Below, in pieces: positions 15,958-24,700 of a DNA stretch of 48,890 nt. The stretch comes from a bacterium (lineage in GTDB: Bacteria > Chlamydiota > Chlamydiia > Chlamydiales > SM23-39), in the NCBI GenBank assembly GCA_021780355.1, contig JAJXYX010000031.1, positions 1-48,890 of the forward strand. Reading direction: 5' to 3'. How positions within the stretch are numbered: position 1 is the stretch's first letter; each line of letters begins with the position of its first letter. The notes below the pieces were generated by a model. The model made no database searches. It was given only the letters and a program-made list of their open reading frames with translations, and was not told the origin of the DNA. The position numbers and the translations under genes are program-made.

Positions 15958-17027
15958 GGCAAAATATCTTCTATCTGAGAGCGGACTTGCTGAGGAAGAC
16001 GGGAATTAGAACGAAGTTTGAGTAAAGCTCGATAGCTTTCTTGGTATCTTTTTGTTTGGTATGCGCATTTGACTAGCTGCAAAAGAATCTCATACTCGTA
16101 AACGTCATGTTCTAAATAAATTTGATCCGTTGCAGGCAAAGGGATCGCAGCTGCCTTCTGGACTAAGCCATAAGCTTTTTCAAACTCTTTTTGAGTGATG
16201 TAGTAATCCGCCAACCAATATAAAGGCTCTGCCCGCGTAGGACGGCTTTGGTAGGCTTTTTCATAGCTGGCCAAAAAAATCTCTTTTGGGTGTTTCAAAT
16301 GCCGTTGCAAATGAGCTATTTTCAACAACGAGTAAAAAACCTCTTCGTCGCGGCCTCCCATTTGAGCTCTTTTTTCAAACCAATAAAGGGCCTTTTCATG
16401 TTCTAATGCCGCATCGTAGGTCAAGGCTAAAAAAATCACATATCTAGCATTTTCCGGCTCGTTCACGAGCGCGCGCTCCAAAATTTCGGCATCTTTGAAA
16501 AATTTACGAGGGTCCAATGAACGATTCCCATCGGAAAAAGCAGAAATCTTGACATGAGAAAACATCCCATAAGAACGGGCATTATGAACAAGGCCCTCAT
16601 GCAACACCCCTTCCCAAGACATGGAAAGACTCGTCCGAATCAGCAGCACATATTGCGCAGCATATCGAAAATCTGAATGGACCATGACAAAATAACAATC
16701 TTTGGTCAAAGAAGGCCACTTCAGTTCTCCGGAAAACTCTAAAATTTGATCTGCATCGATAAACAAAAGGTAATCGGCTTTTTGCCTAGCCAGCTGCAAA
16801 GCTTCATTGCGGTTATGAGCAAAATCGACCCAAGGCCTCTCATAAAGCTCGCCAGGAATCTCTCGCAAATCGCGGCGAATCAAATCCTGCGTGCCGTCTG
16901 TAGACCCCGTATCTACAATGACCCAGCTGTCAATGAGAGGTTTGACGGAGGCCAAACATCTTTGAATGACCGGACTTTCATTTTTAACGATCATATTCAA
17001 ACAGACCGTCGGACGATGTTTTTTCAT
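15897..17027 (-). CDS. GT2-family glycosyltransferase with C-terminal TPR-like helices
   Basis: 376 aa from the ATG at 17027; a TTG six codons upstream is less likely. CLNMIVKNES at about residues 9-18, WVIVDTGSTDGTQDLI and LLFIDADQ (the DxD metal site) define the GT2 (GT-A fold) domain of about 230 residues. The remainder is helical with TPR-like spacing (ARYVIFLALTYDAALEHEKA, YWFEKRAQMG, AEPLYWLADYYI). Related bacterial proteins of this type are widespread, but their substrates are mostly unknown. Four paralogues form the operon at 35822-40066; this copy is closest to their B type (37/39-kb genes). It overlaps the CopG-like gene tail to tail. Confidence 0.8.
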   Translation of the reverse strand: MKKHRPTVCLNMIVKNESPVIQRCLASVKPLIDSWVIVDTGSTDGTQDLIRRDLREIPGELYERPWVDFAHNRNEALQLARQKADYLLFIDADQILEFSGELKWPSLTKDCYFVMVHSDFRYAAQYVLLIRTSLSMSWEGVLHEGLVHNARSYGMFSHVKISAFSDGNRSLDPRKFFKDAEILERALVNEPENARYVIFLALTYDAALEHEKALYWFEKRAQMGGRDEEVFYSLLKIAHLQRHLKHPKEIFLASYEKAYQSRPTRAEPLYWLADYYITQKEFEKAYGLVQKAAAIPLPATDQIYLEHDVYEYEILLQLVKCAYQTKRYQESYRALLKLRSNSRLPQQVRSQIEDILPHVKDMSLSAMRGSSPLPAC

Positions 17028-17049
17028 TTTCTTTCTCACAATCAAACTC

Positions 17050-17214
17050 TATACCGTTCGTAACTCAAGAATCGGCTATTGGATGGGTTCAAAGCGCCAA
17101 AAATCGTATGCGGCAAAGTGGGTTGTATTGCCTCATACTAGCCCACTTTGCCGCATGCGATTTTTGGCAGCGATCTCCCGTCCAATAGCCGATTCTTGAG
17201 TCACGAACGGTATA
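17050..17214. repeat. Long imperfect palindrome, copy 2
   Basis: Arms 17050-17122 and 17142-17214 (73 bp each) pair around a 19-nt loop. Mismatches are few outside one block of about eight bases (17089-17096 against 17168-17175). The outer 16 bp are TATACCGTTCGT(A/G)ACT. The left arm holds the core GGGTTCAAAGCGCCAAAAAT + CG at 17086-17107, identical to copy 1 at the window start. The sequence outside and inside that core differs between the two copies, yet in each copy it pairs with its own other arm. It lies directly upstream of the TPR-GT2 gene start, so its hairpin could affect that gene's transcript. Confidence 0.9.
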
Positions 17215-17301
17215 AGAGTAAAAAATAAAACGGCTTCGGAAAACAAGAGATGAGCGTAAACCCAAAAGATTTGCGCTCATCCTAGAAATTTATTAAAAAT
17301 A

Positions 17302-17478
17302 TTACGTAGATTTTTTCTTCTTCGTCTCTTTTTCACAGCTTGATGCATCAATTTTATCATGGATGCAATCGATGACAAATGCTCGAATCGAGAGCCCCTC
17401 TTTGGCAGCTCTCATTTTAATTTTTTTATGCTCTTTTGGAGCGATGTCGATCGACATTCTTGTTAATTTATCACTCAT
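17302..17478 (-). CDS. Small ribbon-helix-helix protein, second gene of a pair
   Basis: 58 aa, shorter than usual gene-calling limits. The sequence runs MSDKLTRMSIDIAPKEHKKI, then KMRAAKEGLSIRAFVIDCI and a Lys-rich tail. It shows the strand then two helices of CopG-type DNA-binding proteins. An AGGAG ribosome site lies 5 nt before the ATG, and it starts 16 bp after the stop of the gene at 17495-17824, so both are on one transcript. Likely role: transcriptional regulator or antitoxin; no toxin partner is visible. Confidence 0.6.
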   Translation of the reverse strand: MSDKLTRMSIDIAPKEHKKIKMRAAKEGLSIRAFVIDCIHDKIDASSCEKETKKKKST

Positions 17479-17494
17479 TTTATCTCCTATTATC

Positions 17495-17824
17495 TTATTC
17501 TAAAGATCCTTTTTTCTTTTTATTTATTGCGCTCTTTTTCTTTTTAGTACTCGTTACGGAAGCCTTGGTTACGCGATTCAGCTGTCGATACATAAAGTCA
17601 CCGATACTAACTACAACTAAATCTTTCATCGACATTCCCATTAACGAAGCCGCTGTTTTTAAACGTTTATGATCCGCAGCTAACAAATCAATACTAAGTC
17701 TTGCCATGTCTAAAGAATTATGATCGCCTTGATCATTAAATATTTTTTTCGAGCCGTTAGTTGCATTTAAAGGCCTTTTAATTGGCTCTATATATTTTGT
17801 CAAAATCTTATTTAGTTTTTCCAT
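17495..17824 (-). CDS. Ribbon-helix-helix protein with basic tail
   Basis: 109 aa. MARLSIDLLAADHKRLKTAA, then SLMGMSMKDLVVVSIGDFM at about residues 40-79, matches the same strand-helix-helix pattern as 15694-15957 and 17302-17478. A 40-residue N-terminal extension and a C-terminal tail very rich in Lys (KKKKSAINKKKK) flank it; the tail could bind DNA non-specifically. ATG follows AAGGG at 7 nt. It is transcribed together with the 58-aa gene downstream. It could be a ParD-like antitoxin, a copy-number regulator, or a partition centromere-binding protein. Confidence 0.6.
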   Translation of the reverse strand: MEKLNKILTKYIEPIKRPLNATNGSKKIFNDQGDHNSLDMARLSIDLLAADHKRLKTAASLMGMSMKDLVVVSIGDFMYRQLNRVTKASVTSTKKKKSAINKKKKGSLE

Positions 17825-18284
17825 ATCAAATCCCTTTTATACAAACAATATTTTATTTCAGGCCATTTTTTCCATTTCATCGAAAACGGCACAAAACCCG
17901 AAATGATTCATACCCAAAGGTTAAAATAATTTTTTGTTAAAAGCAAGAAATAATTGAAAAATTCTGAAAATATTTTTCTTGCAGGACTCAAAATGAAACA
18001 TGATTTAAAAGACGATAACATTTGAAATAAAGAAGCGCCTTTCAAGGCGCGCTTTATGAAAAAAGCGCCGAGGCTAAGTACCGTTACCGTTACCGTTGCA
18101 TCCAAAACCTCATAACCCATTCATTATCAACAAAAAGAATCTCCCATAGATAGGGATATACCCCCCAAGAGCTAGGGATATAAGTAACGAGAGGTAGGGA
18201 AAGCGCAAAGATCTAGTTTTATGCTCCAGATAGAAGTGGATTAACTCCATTACAAACAGCCGCAGTCAAAAAAACAAAGGGATT
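17825..18284. other. Gene-free stretch with direct repeats and a hairpin
   Basis: No convincing gene. It holds a perfect hairpin GCGCCTT-TC-AAGGCGC at 18035-18050, three copies of TACCGT in tandem at 18079-18096, and the direct repeat TAGGGATATA at 18151 and 18173 with a shorter TAGGGA at 18195, spaced exactly 22 bp. This spacing is that of plasmid iterons, and the stretch lies just downstream of the dnaB operon and upstream of the ribbon-helix-helix pair. It may be an operator set or a small second iteron cluster; three partial copies are weak evidence. Confidence 0.4.
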
Positions 18285-18328
18285 CTCAAGGGCGACAGCC
18301 CTTGAGCGCGGGTTTGGGCGGAGCCCAA
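18285..18328 (-). terminator. Double-hairpin terminator of the dnaB operon
   Basis: Read on the minus strand after the stop at 18332: hairpin TTGGGC-TCC-GCCCAA (18328-18314), a short ACCCGCG linker, hairpin CTCAAGGGC..GCCCTTGAG (18306-18285), then a T-rich run. The same two-hairpin plan with a different stem sequence occurs at 40071-40114 and 40407-40449. Confidence 0.7.
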
Positions 18329-18331
18329 GGA

Positions 18332-19879
18332 TCAGGCGCTGGAGAGAAGAGAGCGTCTTTTGCGTACTGACATTTGAGCTTGGAGTTGTCGGTCTTTGCG
18401 TAGGGCTCCTTGAGAGTGGAGAAATTTAAGCTCTTTGACGTAAGAATTTCCGAGAAGATAACGATGTTTATCGACTTGCACGAGAAAACGCGGTCCATCG
18501 TCTCCGTCTGCGAGCCACCGGTAGCGGGCTTGCTTAAAGACCGAGAGAGGAAGGCCGGACTGTTTGAAAAATTGATCCCATTTCTCTTCTGAAATCTCTA
18601 TCGCTTGCGTCGAGGCGAGTTCGATGGATTGATGAGTGAATTCTTCCATGATGAGCATTTGTAAAAGGGCCTGACCTGCATGATATTGGGGCGCTGAGAC
18701 GAAAGGGGGAAGAGTGGGAAGAGGAACGAGAAGGCGTCCGCGGCGGTCTGTTTGAAATGTATAATACGGCATGAGCTGAGCGCCTAGGATGATTTCCAAA
18801 CCTTCTTCTCGGCTTGTAGAGGGAGATTTGAATTCTTTGAGCTCGATAAGGTGGCTGGCATTTTGGTCATCAAAGTGAAAAGTCATGTGAGATTGAGCGT
18901 AGAGAAGAGACTTGATGATGGCAGGGGCTTGTTTGAATTTAAATCCGAGAATTTCAGCAATCTCTGTTTCTCCCCGTTCAAAACGGATAACGCGAGGATC
19001 CGCTTTTCCGGCAATCCAATTTTCATAGCCAGCTTGGCATTCATACCGAAGAAGCTTGTGGTGATAGATAGAACCCAAACTCTGAATGCCCTTAGAGAGC
19101 AGAGAGGCATATCTCGGCTCGAGGCAAGTCGCTTCGGCCACAATTTTCCCCTCGTAGAGGAGGGTGGTTTTCTCTTGATGGGTCATTTGATAGGCGCGGG
19201 AAGAGAAGAGACGGGTCAAAGGACGCTGTACGCTTAAAGTCAAAGCGGGAAGATGTTTTTGCGTCTTTTGAAACTGCGACTCAATCCGATCTTTCCATAA
19301 AATTTCCGCAAGCAGTTTAAGATAGCGGCAGTAGTAGGGGGGAATATCAAAATCCACCCAAAGCCGGAAAAGAGAAAGAGCTTGCCGATCTTCTTGATAA
19401 TGCTGACGCCAAGAAGAGGAGGCCGACATTAAAGCGCTGCTTAAAGATTTCCCATGAGGTCCTAACTTGGCAATATGAGAAGAAAAAAGAAAGTCAAGGG
19501 AGAGAACCCCTTCGGAAGAAAATAATTTTTCCTCGGTGAGAGAGTGAGGATCGAAAGGCAGAAATAGAGAGGCGAAAACTTGACACTCTTTGACGAGCGC
19601 TCGAGCCAAAAGATCTCGAGCTTTTTCCTCTAAGGCGAGCTCGTCGCCCCCAGCTTCTTGCAAAATCTCTCGAGCCGCTTGGTAGTGAAGGCGGGAGGGA
19701 TCTTCAGAAGAGAGAAATAAAATTGAATAGATGGCCGCTCGAAAAAACATGAGAGGATCGGAATTGATCTCGAGCGGCGTTTTCAAAAATTCTACGATAA
19801 ATTCTAAATAAGCAGACGATTCTTGCGGATTGCTTTCGCCCAACATTGTTGAAAAAGAGAGTTCTTGATCCATATTCAT
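18332..19879 (-). CDS. Unrecognised 515-aa protein coupled to dnaB
   Basis: The ATG at 19879 overlaps the dnaB stop (ATGA); an upstream opening to 19987 would read into dnaB and is rejected. The protein is helical and charged, with no signal peptide, no nucleotide-binding motif and no membrane segment. Its C-terminal ~100 residues (IELASTQAIEISEEKWDQFF, then SVFKQARYRWLADGDDG and a basic KRRS end) could be a DNA-binding or partner-binding part. It lies where pGP2 follows pGP1 on the classical chlamydial plasmid, but I see no clear sequence match to pGP2 and it is much longer. The coupling implies a role in helicase loading or replication initiation; this is inference. Confidence 0.7.
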   Translation of the reverse strand: MNMDQELSFSTMLGESNPQESSAYLEFIVEFLKTPLEINSDPLMFFRAAIYSILFLSSEDPSRLHYQAAREILQEAGGDELALEEKARDLLARALVKECQVFASLFLPFDPHSLTEEKLFSSEGVLSLDFLFSSHIAKLGPHGKSLSSALMSASSSWRQHYQEDRQALSLFRLWVDFDIPPYYCRYLKLLAEILWKDRIESQFQKTQKHLPALTLSVQRPLTRLFSSRAYQMTHQEKTTLLYEGKIVAEATCLEPRYASLLSKGIQSLGSIYHHKLLRYECQAGYENWIAGKADPRVIRFERGETEIAEILGFKFKQAPAIIKSLLYAQSHMTFHFDDQNASHLIELKEFKSPSTSREEGLEIILGAQLMPYYTFQTDRRGRLLVPLPTLPPFVSAPQYHAGQALLQMLIMEEFTHQSIELASTQAIEISEEKWDQFFKQSGLPLSVFKQARYRWLADGDDGPRFLVQVDKHRYLLGNSYVKELKFLHSQGALRKDRQLQAQMSVRKRRSLLSSA

Positions 19880-21309
19880 TTCAATAAGGGATGTGTCGTT
19901 TCTCGAGAAGAAGAGCGGGTAGGATAAAAAGCCTCCTTCACCGCTTTTTGATTTGTCTCTTTGGAAGCAGCGCCAAACTTTCCACATTTGCCATCAAACT
20001 GCAAAAGAAATGACGGCAAGCCCCCCCCATTTCGATTTTTAGCCACGATGATTTCTGCCATTCCAGGTTTATCTTGAGGGTTATAATAATCTCCCCTTTG
20101 CACGAAGAGCACAACATCGCTATCTTGCTCAATTTGTCCGCTATCTCTTAGATCGCTCATCATCGGCCTGTGCCCCTGCCGTTCTTCTACTTTTCTCGAA
20201 AGCTGAGAAATGCAAATAAAAGGAGTTTTGAGCTCCATCGCAAGCAGCTTCAAGCGCCGAGAAATTTCAGCGACTTCATATTGACGGCTTTCCGATCGGC
20301 CTCCCCCTTGCATCAGCTGGAGATAGTCGATGACATAAAGGGCGACATCTTCCTCCTCTTTAAGCCGACGCGCTTTCGTGACCATTTGTGTAATGGTTGA
20401 GCAATTTTGGTCGTGAACAAACAGTTTAGCGGAACGCAAAACCTCTTCTTCTTCTCTCAGTTTGCGAAAATCTACATCGGAAAGAGCGCCCCTTTTAATT
20501 TTTTCTCCAGCTATATTGGTTCTTAATGAAAGAAATCTTTCCACTAGCTGGTCTGCTCCCATTTCCAAAGAAAACATCGCGACCGGCTTTCTCTGTTCCA
20601 GACAAACATGATTGATGATATTGATCGCAAGAGCCGTTTTTCCCATGGCGGGCCTCGCCGCAATCACCACCAAATTCGTCTCTTCCAAAATCGTCGTTTC
20701 CCGATCCAATTCGACAAACCCAGTAGGAATCCCTGTCATAAAAGGTTTTCCAACTTGTTGATAATATTGCTGCCGCTCTTCAATCCGCTCAATCAAAGGA
20801 ATCGGGTCGATCCTCGATTTCGCCCCCGATAAAATTTCTCCAATCGAAGCCTTTTCACTCGAAGAATATCTTTTCCCTAATCCGGCTAGCTTTCGATGAT
20901 ATTTCTCCGCCAACTCATTCGGATCTGAAGGATCCGTCAAAAACTCTTTTCTCCCTTCTTCTAAAATGAGGTACGCCTGCCTGCTGTAGGTTTTGGCTTT
21001 TAAAATTTCTATGTATTCATGCACATGGGCAGACGTACCTGCGAATTGAGCTAAATCTGTGAGATAAGCGACTCCTCCCGCAGTTTGCAGTTGAGAGCTC
21101 ATCTTTAATTCTTGGGCCGTTAAATGGATATCCGCCGGCTTTCCCTTGCGGGCGAGACTTTTCAACGCTTGGAAAATAATTTGATGCTCAAGGAAATAAA
21201 AATCCTCGCTGTCCAAAGCTGAACTTGCCGTATTGAGCGCAAAGCGGCTGGACAACATACATCCAAGAACCATCATTTCAGAGTCTTTACAATGAGGAGT
21301 CGATATCAC
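19876..21309 (-). CDS. dnaB: Replicative DNA helicase, DnaB family (pGP1-D role)
   Basis: 477 aa. The N-terminal domain (about residues 5-100) has the DnaB primase-interaction pattern (EMMVLGCML, FYFLEHQIIFQALKSL). The RecA-like motor begins with GIPTGFVELD, then VVIAARPAMGKTALAIN (Walker A), MFSLEMGADQLVER (H1a), LYVIDYLQLMQGGG (Walker B) and FICISQLSRKVEERQGHRPM (motif H3), followed by LRDSGQIEQDSD and an RNGGG arginine-finger-like end. Such helicases unwind DNA at the replication fork; chlamydial plasmids encode one as pGP1. The start is chosen as GTG 21309, 5 nt after AGGTGG, in place of GTG 21318, which would lie on the ribosome site itself. It is coupled to the 515-aa gene. Confidence 0.9.
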   Translation of the reverse strand: MISTPHCKDSEMMVLGCMLSSRFALNTASSALDSEDFYFLEHQIIFQALKSLARKGKPADIHLTAQELKMSSQLQTAGGVAYLTDLAQFAGTSAHVHEYIEILKAKTYSRQAYLILEEGRKEFLTDPSDPNELAEKYHRKLAGLGKRYSSSEKASIGEILSGAKSRIDPIPLIERIEERQQYYQQVGKPFMTGIPTGFVELDRETTILEETNLVVIAARPAMGKTALAINIINHVCLEQRKPVAMFSLEMGADQLVERFLSLRTNIAGEKIKRGALSDVDFRKLREEEEVLRSAKLFVHDQNCSTITQMVTKARRLKEEEDVALYVIDYLQLMQGGGRSESRQYEVAEISRRLKLLAMELKTPFICISQLSRKVEERQGHRPMMSDLRDSGQIEQDSDVVLFVQRGDYYNPQDKPGMAEIIVAKNRNGGGLPSFLLQFDGKCGKFGAASKETNQKAVKEAFYPTRSSSRETTHPLLK

Positions 21310-21751
21310 AATTTCCACCTAAATTTTCGAGTATTTTTATCATCTTATTTCACACCGAGCTTGTTGGGCTGCAAGACCTTTCGGCTCGGTTTGCTTATTT
21401 CTGTGTATCACACCATTTTTGCAAAAATTCCTATATATATGCAAACAACTCATCAAGAAATATTTAAGCTGACGTAAAATTGCAAAGATTTTGCAAAGAA
21501 AAATTTCAACTTTTCTCGGGAAGATCGATAAAAAAATCCACATATTTATAGATAAAACTCATTTTATATAGATAAAAAACTAACAAATAGAGTGCTTGTT
21601 ATTTTTTAAACCCATGTATATATATAACTTTGTCAAACATACCTGCCATTCATCAATAAACAACATTTAAACACGTTTAAAAAAACAACAATCACAAAGA
21701 ATGATTATTTATTAAAAAGATGCTTTAGTTGTTTAATTTTAAGGTAAAAAA
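21310..21751. promoter_or_regulatory. A+T-rich divergent promoter region of dnaB and the first giant gene
   Basis: 442 bp without a gene, strongly A+T-rich in its second half. A candidate promoter for the giant gene is TTGTTA at 21596-21601, a 17-bp spacer, and TATATA at 21619-21624, giving an untranslated leader of about 120 nt that ends in AAGG before the ATG. Several ATATAT and TTTAAA tracts suggest easily melted DNA. No regulatory protein site can be named. Confidence 0.4.
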
Positions 21752-24700
21752 ATGAGCCACAAGATTCCTGTCACTCCTCTTCCTAGTTCCAGTTTAGCTT
21801 CCTTTTCAATCAATGCAGACGTGGGATCCATCACTGTCTCTGGCGCTTTTTCCCTTTTAGGAAATGGCATATGCAGCACATTTACAAGCGGCTCTGCTGT
21901 CTATGTTACGGGGACGGCTTCAAGTACAAATCTCACGATTGATGCCGACTTAGGCCAGGCGAGTCCTTTAGGCGGCATCTTAAATTTCATCGCACCTATG
22001 CAGCCCAATAGCTTTGTCTTTATCTCGGGAACAGGAAATACGATTACAGTGGCTACGACGGTTGTTCCTCCTTCGTTGGGAGGAACGGGTCTTACCTCGC
22101 TCACGCAAAATGCCATTCTTTATGGAGACGGGAGCAATCCTGTCGGTCTTATTCTTCCAGGAACTAACGGACAAGTGCTTTTAGGCTCCACTTTTGGCCC
22201 TCCTCGATTTGGAACAATTACTTCAACAGGAGGGACGCTAAGTTTTACATCAGGGCTGAACTCTTTGAATATAGAGGCCAATTTTTTTGGGAGCTCATTT
22301 TTTAATCCCTTGCAGCCAGGCTCCGGAGGGACTGGGCGGACAGTTTTGACCTCTCATGGGGTGATCATTGGCGAGGGTTCCAATGCTGTGGACGTGACAG
22401 CTCCTGGCACCAATGGCCAGGTCTTGATTGCAGCGACTGGAAAAGATCCTAAATTTTCGACCATCACTTCGACAGGAAATACAATCACATTTACCCCCGG
22501 CCCCAATACATTAGCGATGGACGTCAATTGGTCAAAGCTCCCTAACTCCCAGCCGATACCAGTTGCAGAAGGAGGCACGGGGAGAACGGTTCTCACCGGG
22601 TATGGCGTTCTCATTGGAGAAGGATCAAATCCTGTCAATGTCACAGCGCCTGGAACAAATGGCCAAGTTCTCATCGCCTCTTCTAATGCAGATCCAGCCT
22701 TTGCAACGATTACCTCTTTAAGCAATACAGTCACATTCACCTTTGGGCCGAACTCTTTAAATATCGATGTGAATTTCTCTAACGTCTCATTTGCCTCGCA
22801 TGTATTTCCTGTCAGCGGCGGAGGAACGGGTCTCACTGTGTTGACCGCTTATGGCGTATTGATTGGAGAAGGCTCGCAAAATGTGCAGGGGTTGGCTCCA
22901 GGAACCAACGGACAGGCTTTATTAGGATCTTCTATCGGCGATCCAGCTTTCGCCACAATCACCTCGACAGGCGGTACGCTGACCTTTTCTTTCGGGCCTC
23001 ATTCGCTCAACATCGATGTCAATCTCCAAAACAGTTTCTTTAGTCCGTTAAATCCAGGTTCCGGCGGTACAGGCCAGACTGTGCTTACAGCGTATGGCGT
23101 GCTGATCGGCGAAGGATCTCTCAAAATCAATGTAGTTCCTGCAGGAACCAACGGCCAGGCTCTTTTAGGTTCTTCGACCGGGGATCCTCTATTTGCTACG
23201 ATTACCTCGACAGGCAATACTTTGACCTTTTCTTTTGGGCCCAACGCCTTAAATATCGATATTAATTTCGGAAACACCCTCTTTAATCCTCTCCCTGTAT
23301 CTTCTGGAGGAACAGGGCAAACTGTTTTGACATCGTATGGCATCTTGATTGGCGAAGGGTCTGGCGCTATCCATGTGACGCCTCCTGGAACAGATGGACA
23401 AGTGCTCATCGCCGCCACAAATGCCGACCCCAAATTTGCAACGATCAGCTCGACGGGAAATACAGTGACCTTTGTTTACGGTCCCAATGGCCTGAACATG
23501 GATATTAATTTCAACACGGTGAGCTTTTTTCATATTTTCACAGTCGGAAGCGGAGGCACGGGGCGCACCTTGCTCACAACCTATGGCGTTTTAGTGGGAG
23601 AAGGGTCGAATGGAATCAATGCTATTGTCCCAGGAACAGATGGACAAGTGCTCATCGCCGCTACAAACGCCGATCCGAAATTTGCTACGATTACTTCATC
23701 TGGCCTAACGCTTACGTTTACCTATGGCCCCCATTTTTTAAGCATCGATGCTGTGAATACGACAGGCATTGCCTTCGTGGCCAATAGTGGAGTCGCCGTT
23801 CCCAGCAGCAACGTAGTCAACATTTTTGGCGACGATCCTTTAACGACAGTTGGCACAGTGTCCGTTTTCACGGTTGAAATCAATACAACGGGTTCTTTTT
23901 TCAATCCTTTGCAGCCAGGCTATGGTGGGCTTGGTCAAACTATTTTGACAACCTATGGCGTATTAATTGGCGAAGGGCCCTTAGGCGTCGATGTGACGGC
24001 GGCCGGAACAGATGGGCAAACTCTCATTGCAGCGACCGGCGCAGACCCTCAATTTGCTACGATCACCTCTCTTCAAAACACGCTGAGTTTTATAGCAGGA
24101 CATAATTCTTTAAACCTCGATGTCAATTTAGGCGGGATTCCGAACTTTAATCCTGTTCCCCCTTCGAATGGAGGCGTAGGACAAACCATCTTGACCGCTT
24201 ATGGGGTATTAATCGGCGAGGGATCTAACAGCGTTCATGTCACCGCCGCAGGCACTGACGGGCAGACCCTCATCGCAGCCACTGGCATGGATCCTCAATT
24301 TTCCACCATCACATCGATGAGCAATACGATCAATTTTACAGCGGGGCATCACTCTTTGAACCTCGATGTCAATTTATCGGCCGTGACTTTATTCAATCCA
24401 TTGCCTGTGCCAGATGGGGGTCTCGGCAATACCTTGCTCACCGTTTATGGAGTCCTCATCGGCGAAGGGTCTCTCGGGGTGCAAGCGGCTGCAGCAGGCA
24501 CCGATGGACAAGCTTTTTTAGCAGCAACTGGAGCCAATCCAGCCTTTTCAACGATCACCTCATTGGGAAATACGCTCACTTTTACCTTTGGGCACCACTC
24601 TTTAAACATAGACGCTAATTTAAGTTCTCTCAATTCTATCGTTTTACCTGTTAGCGGAGGAAGCACAGGCATATCTCTCCTCACAGCTTATGGCGTGCTC

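Noticed and set aside
17050-17214. Integron attC site or CRISPR-like element for the palindromes
   Set aside because: No integrase gene, no core GTTRRRY sites at the ends and no cassette array; the 22-nt core does not resemble attC.
18851-19237. 128-aa plus-strand frame inside the 515-aa gene (and the 86-aa minus frame 18883-19143)
   Set aside because: They overlap a long coding frame with clear coupling to dnaB and have no ribosome site or domain.
19880-19987. N-terminal extension of the 515-aa protein to 551 aa
   Set aside because: It lies wholly within dnaB, while ATG 19879 gives the usual ATGA coupling.
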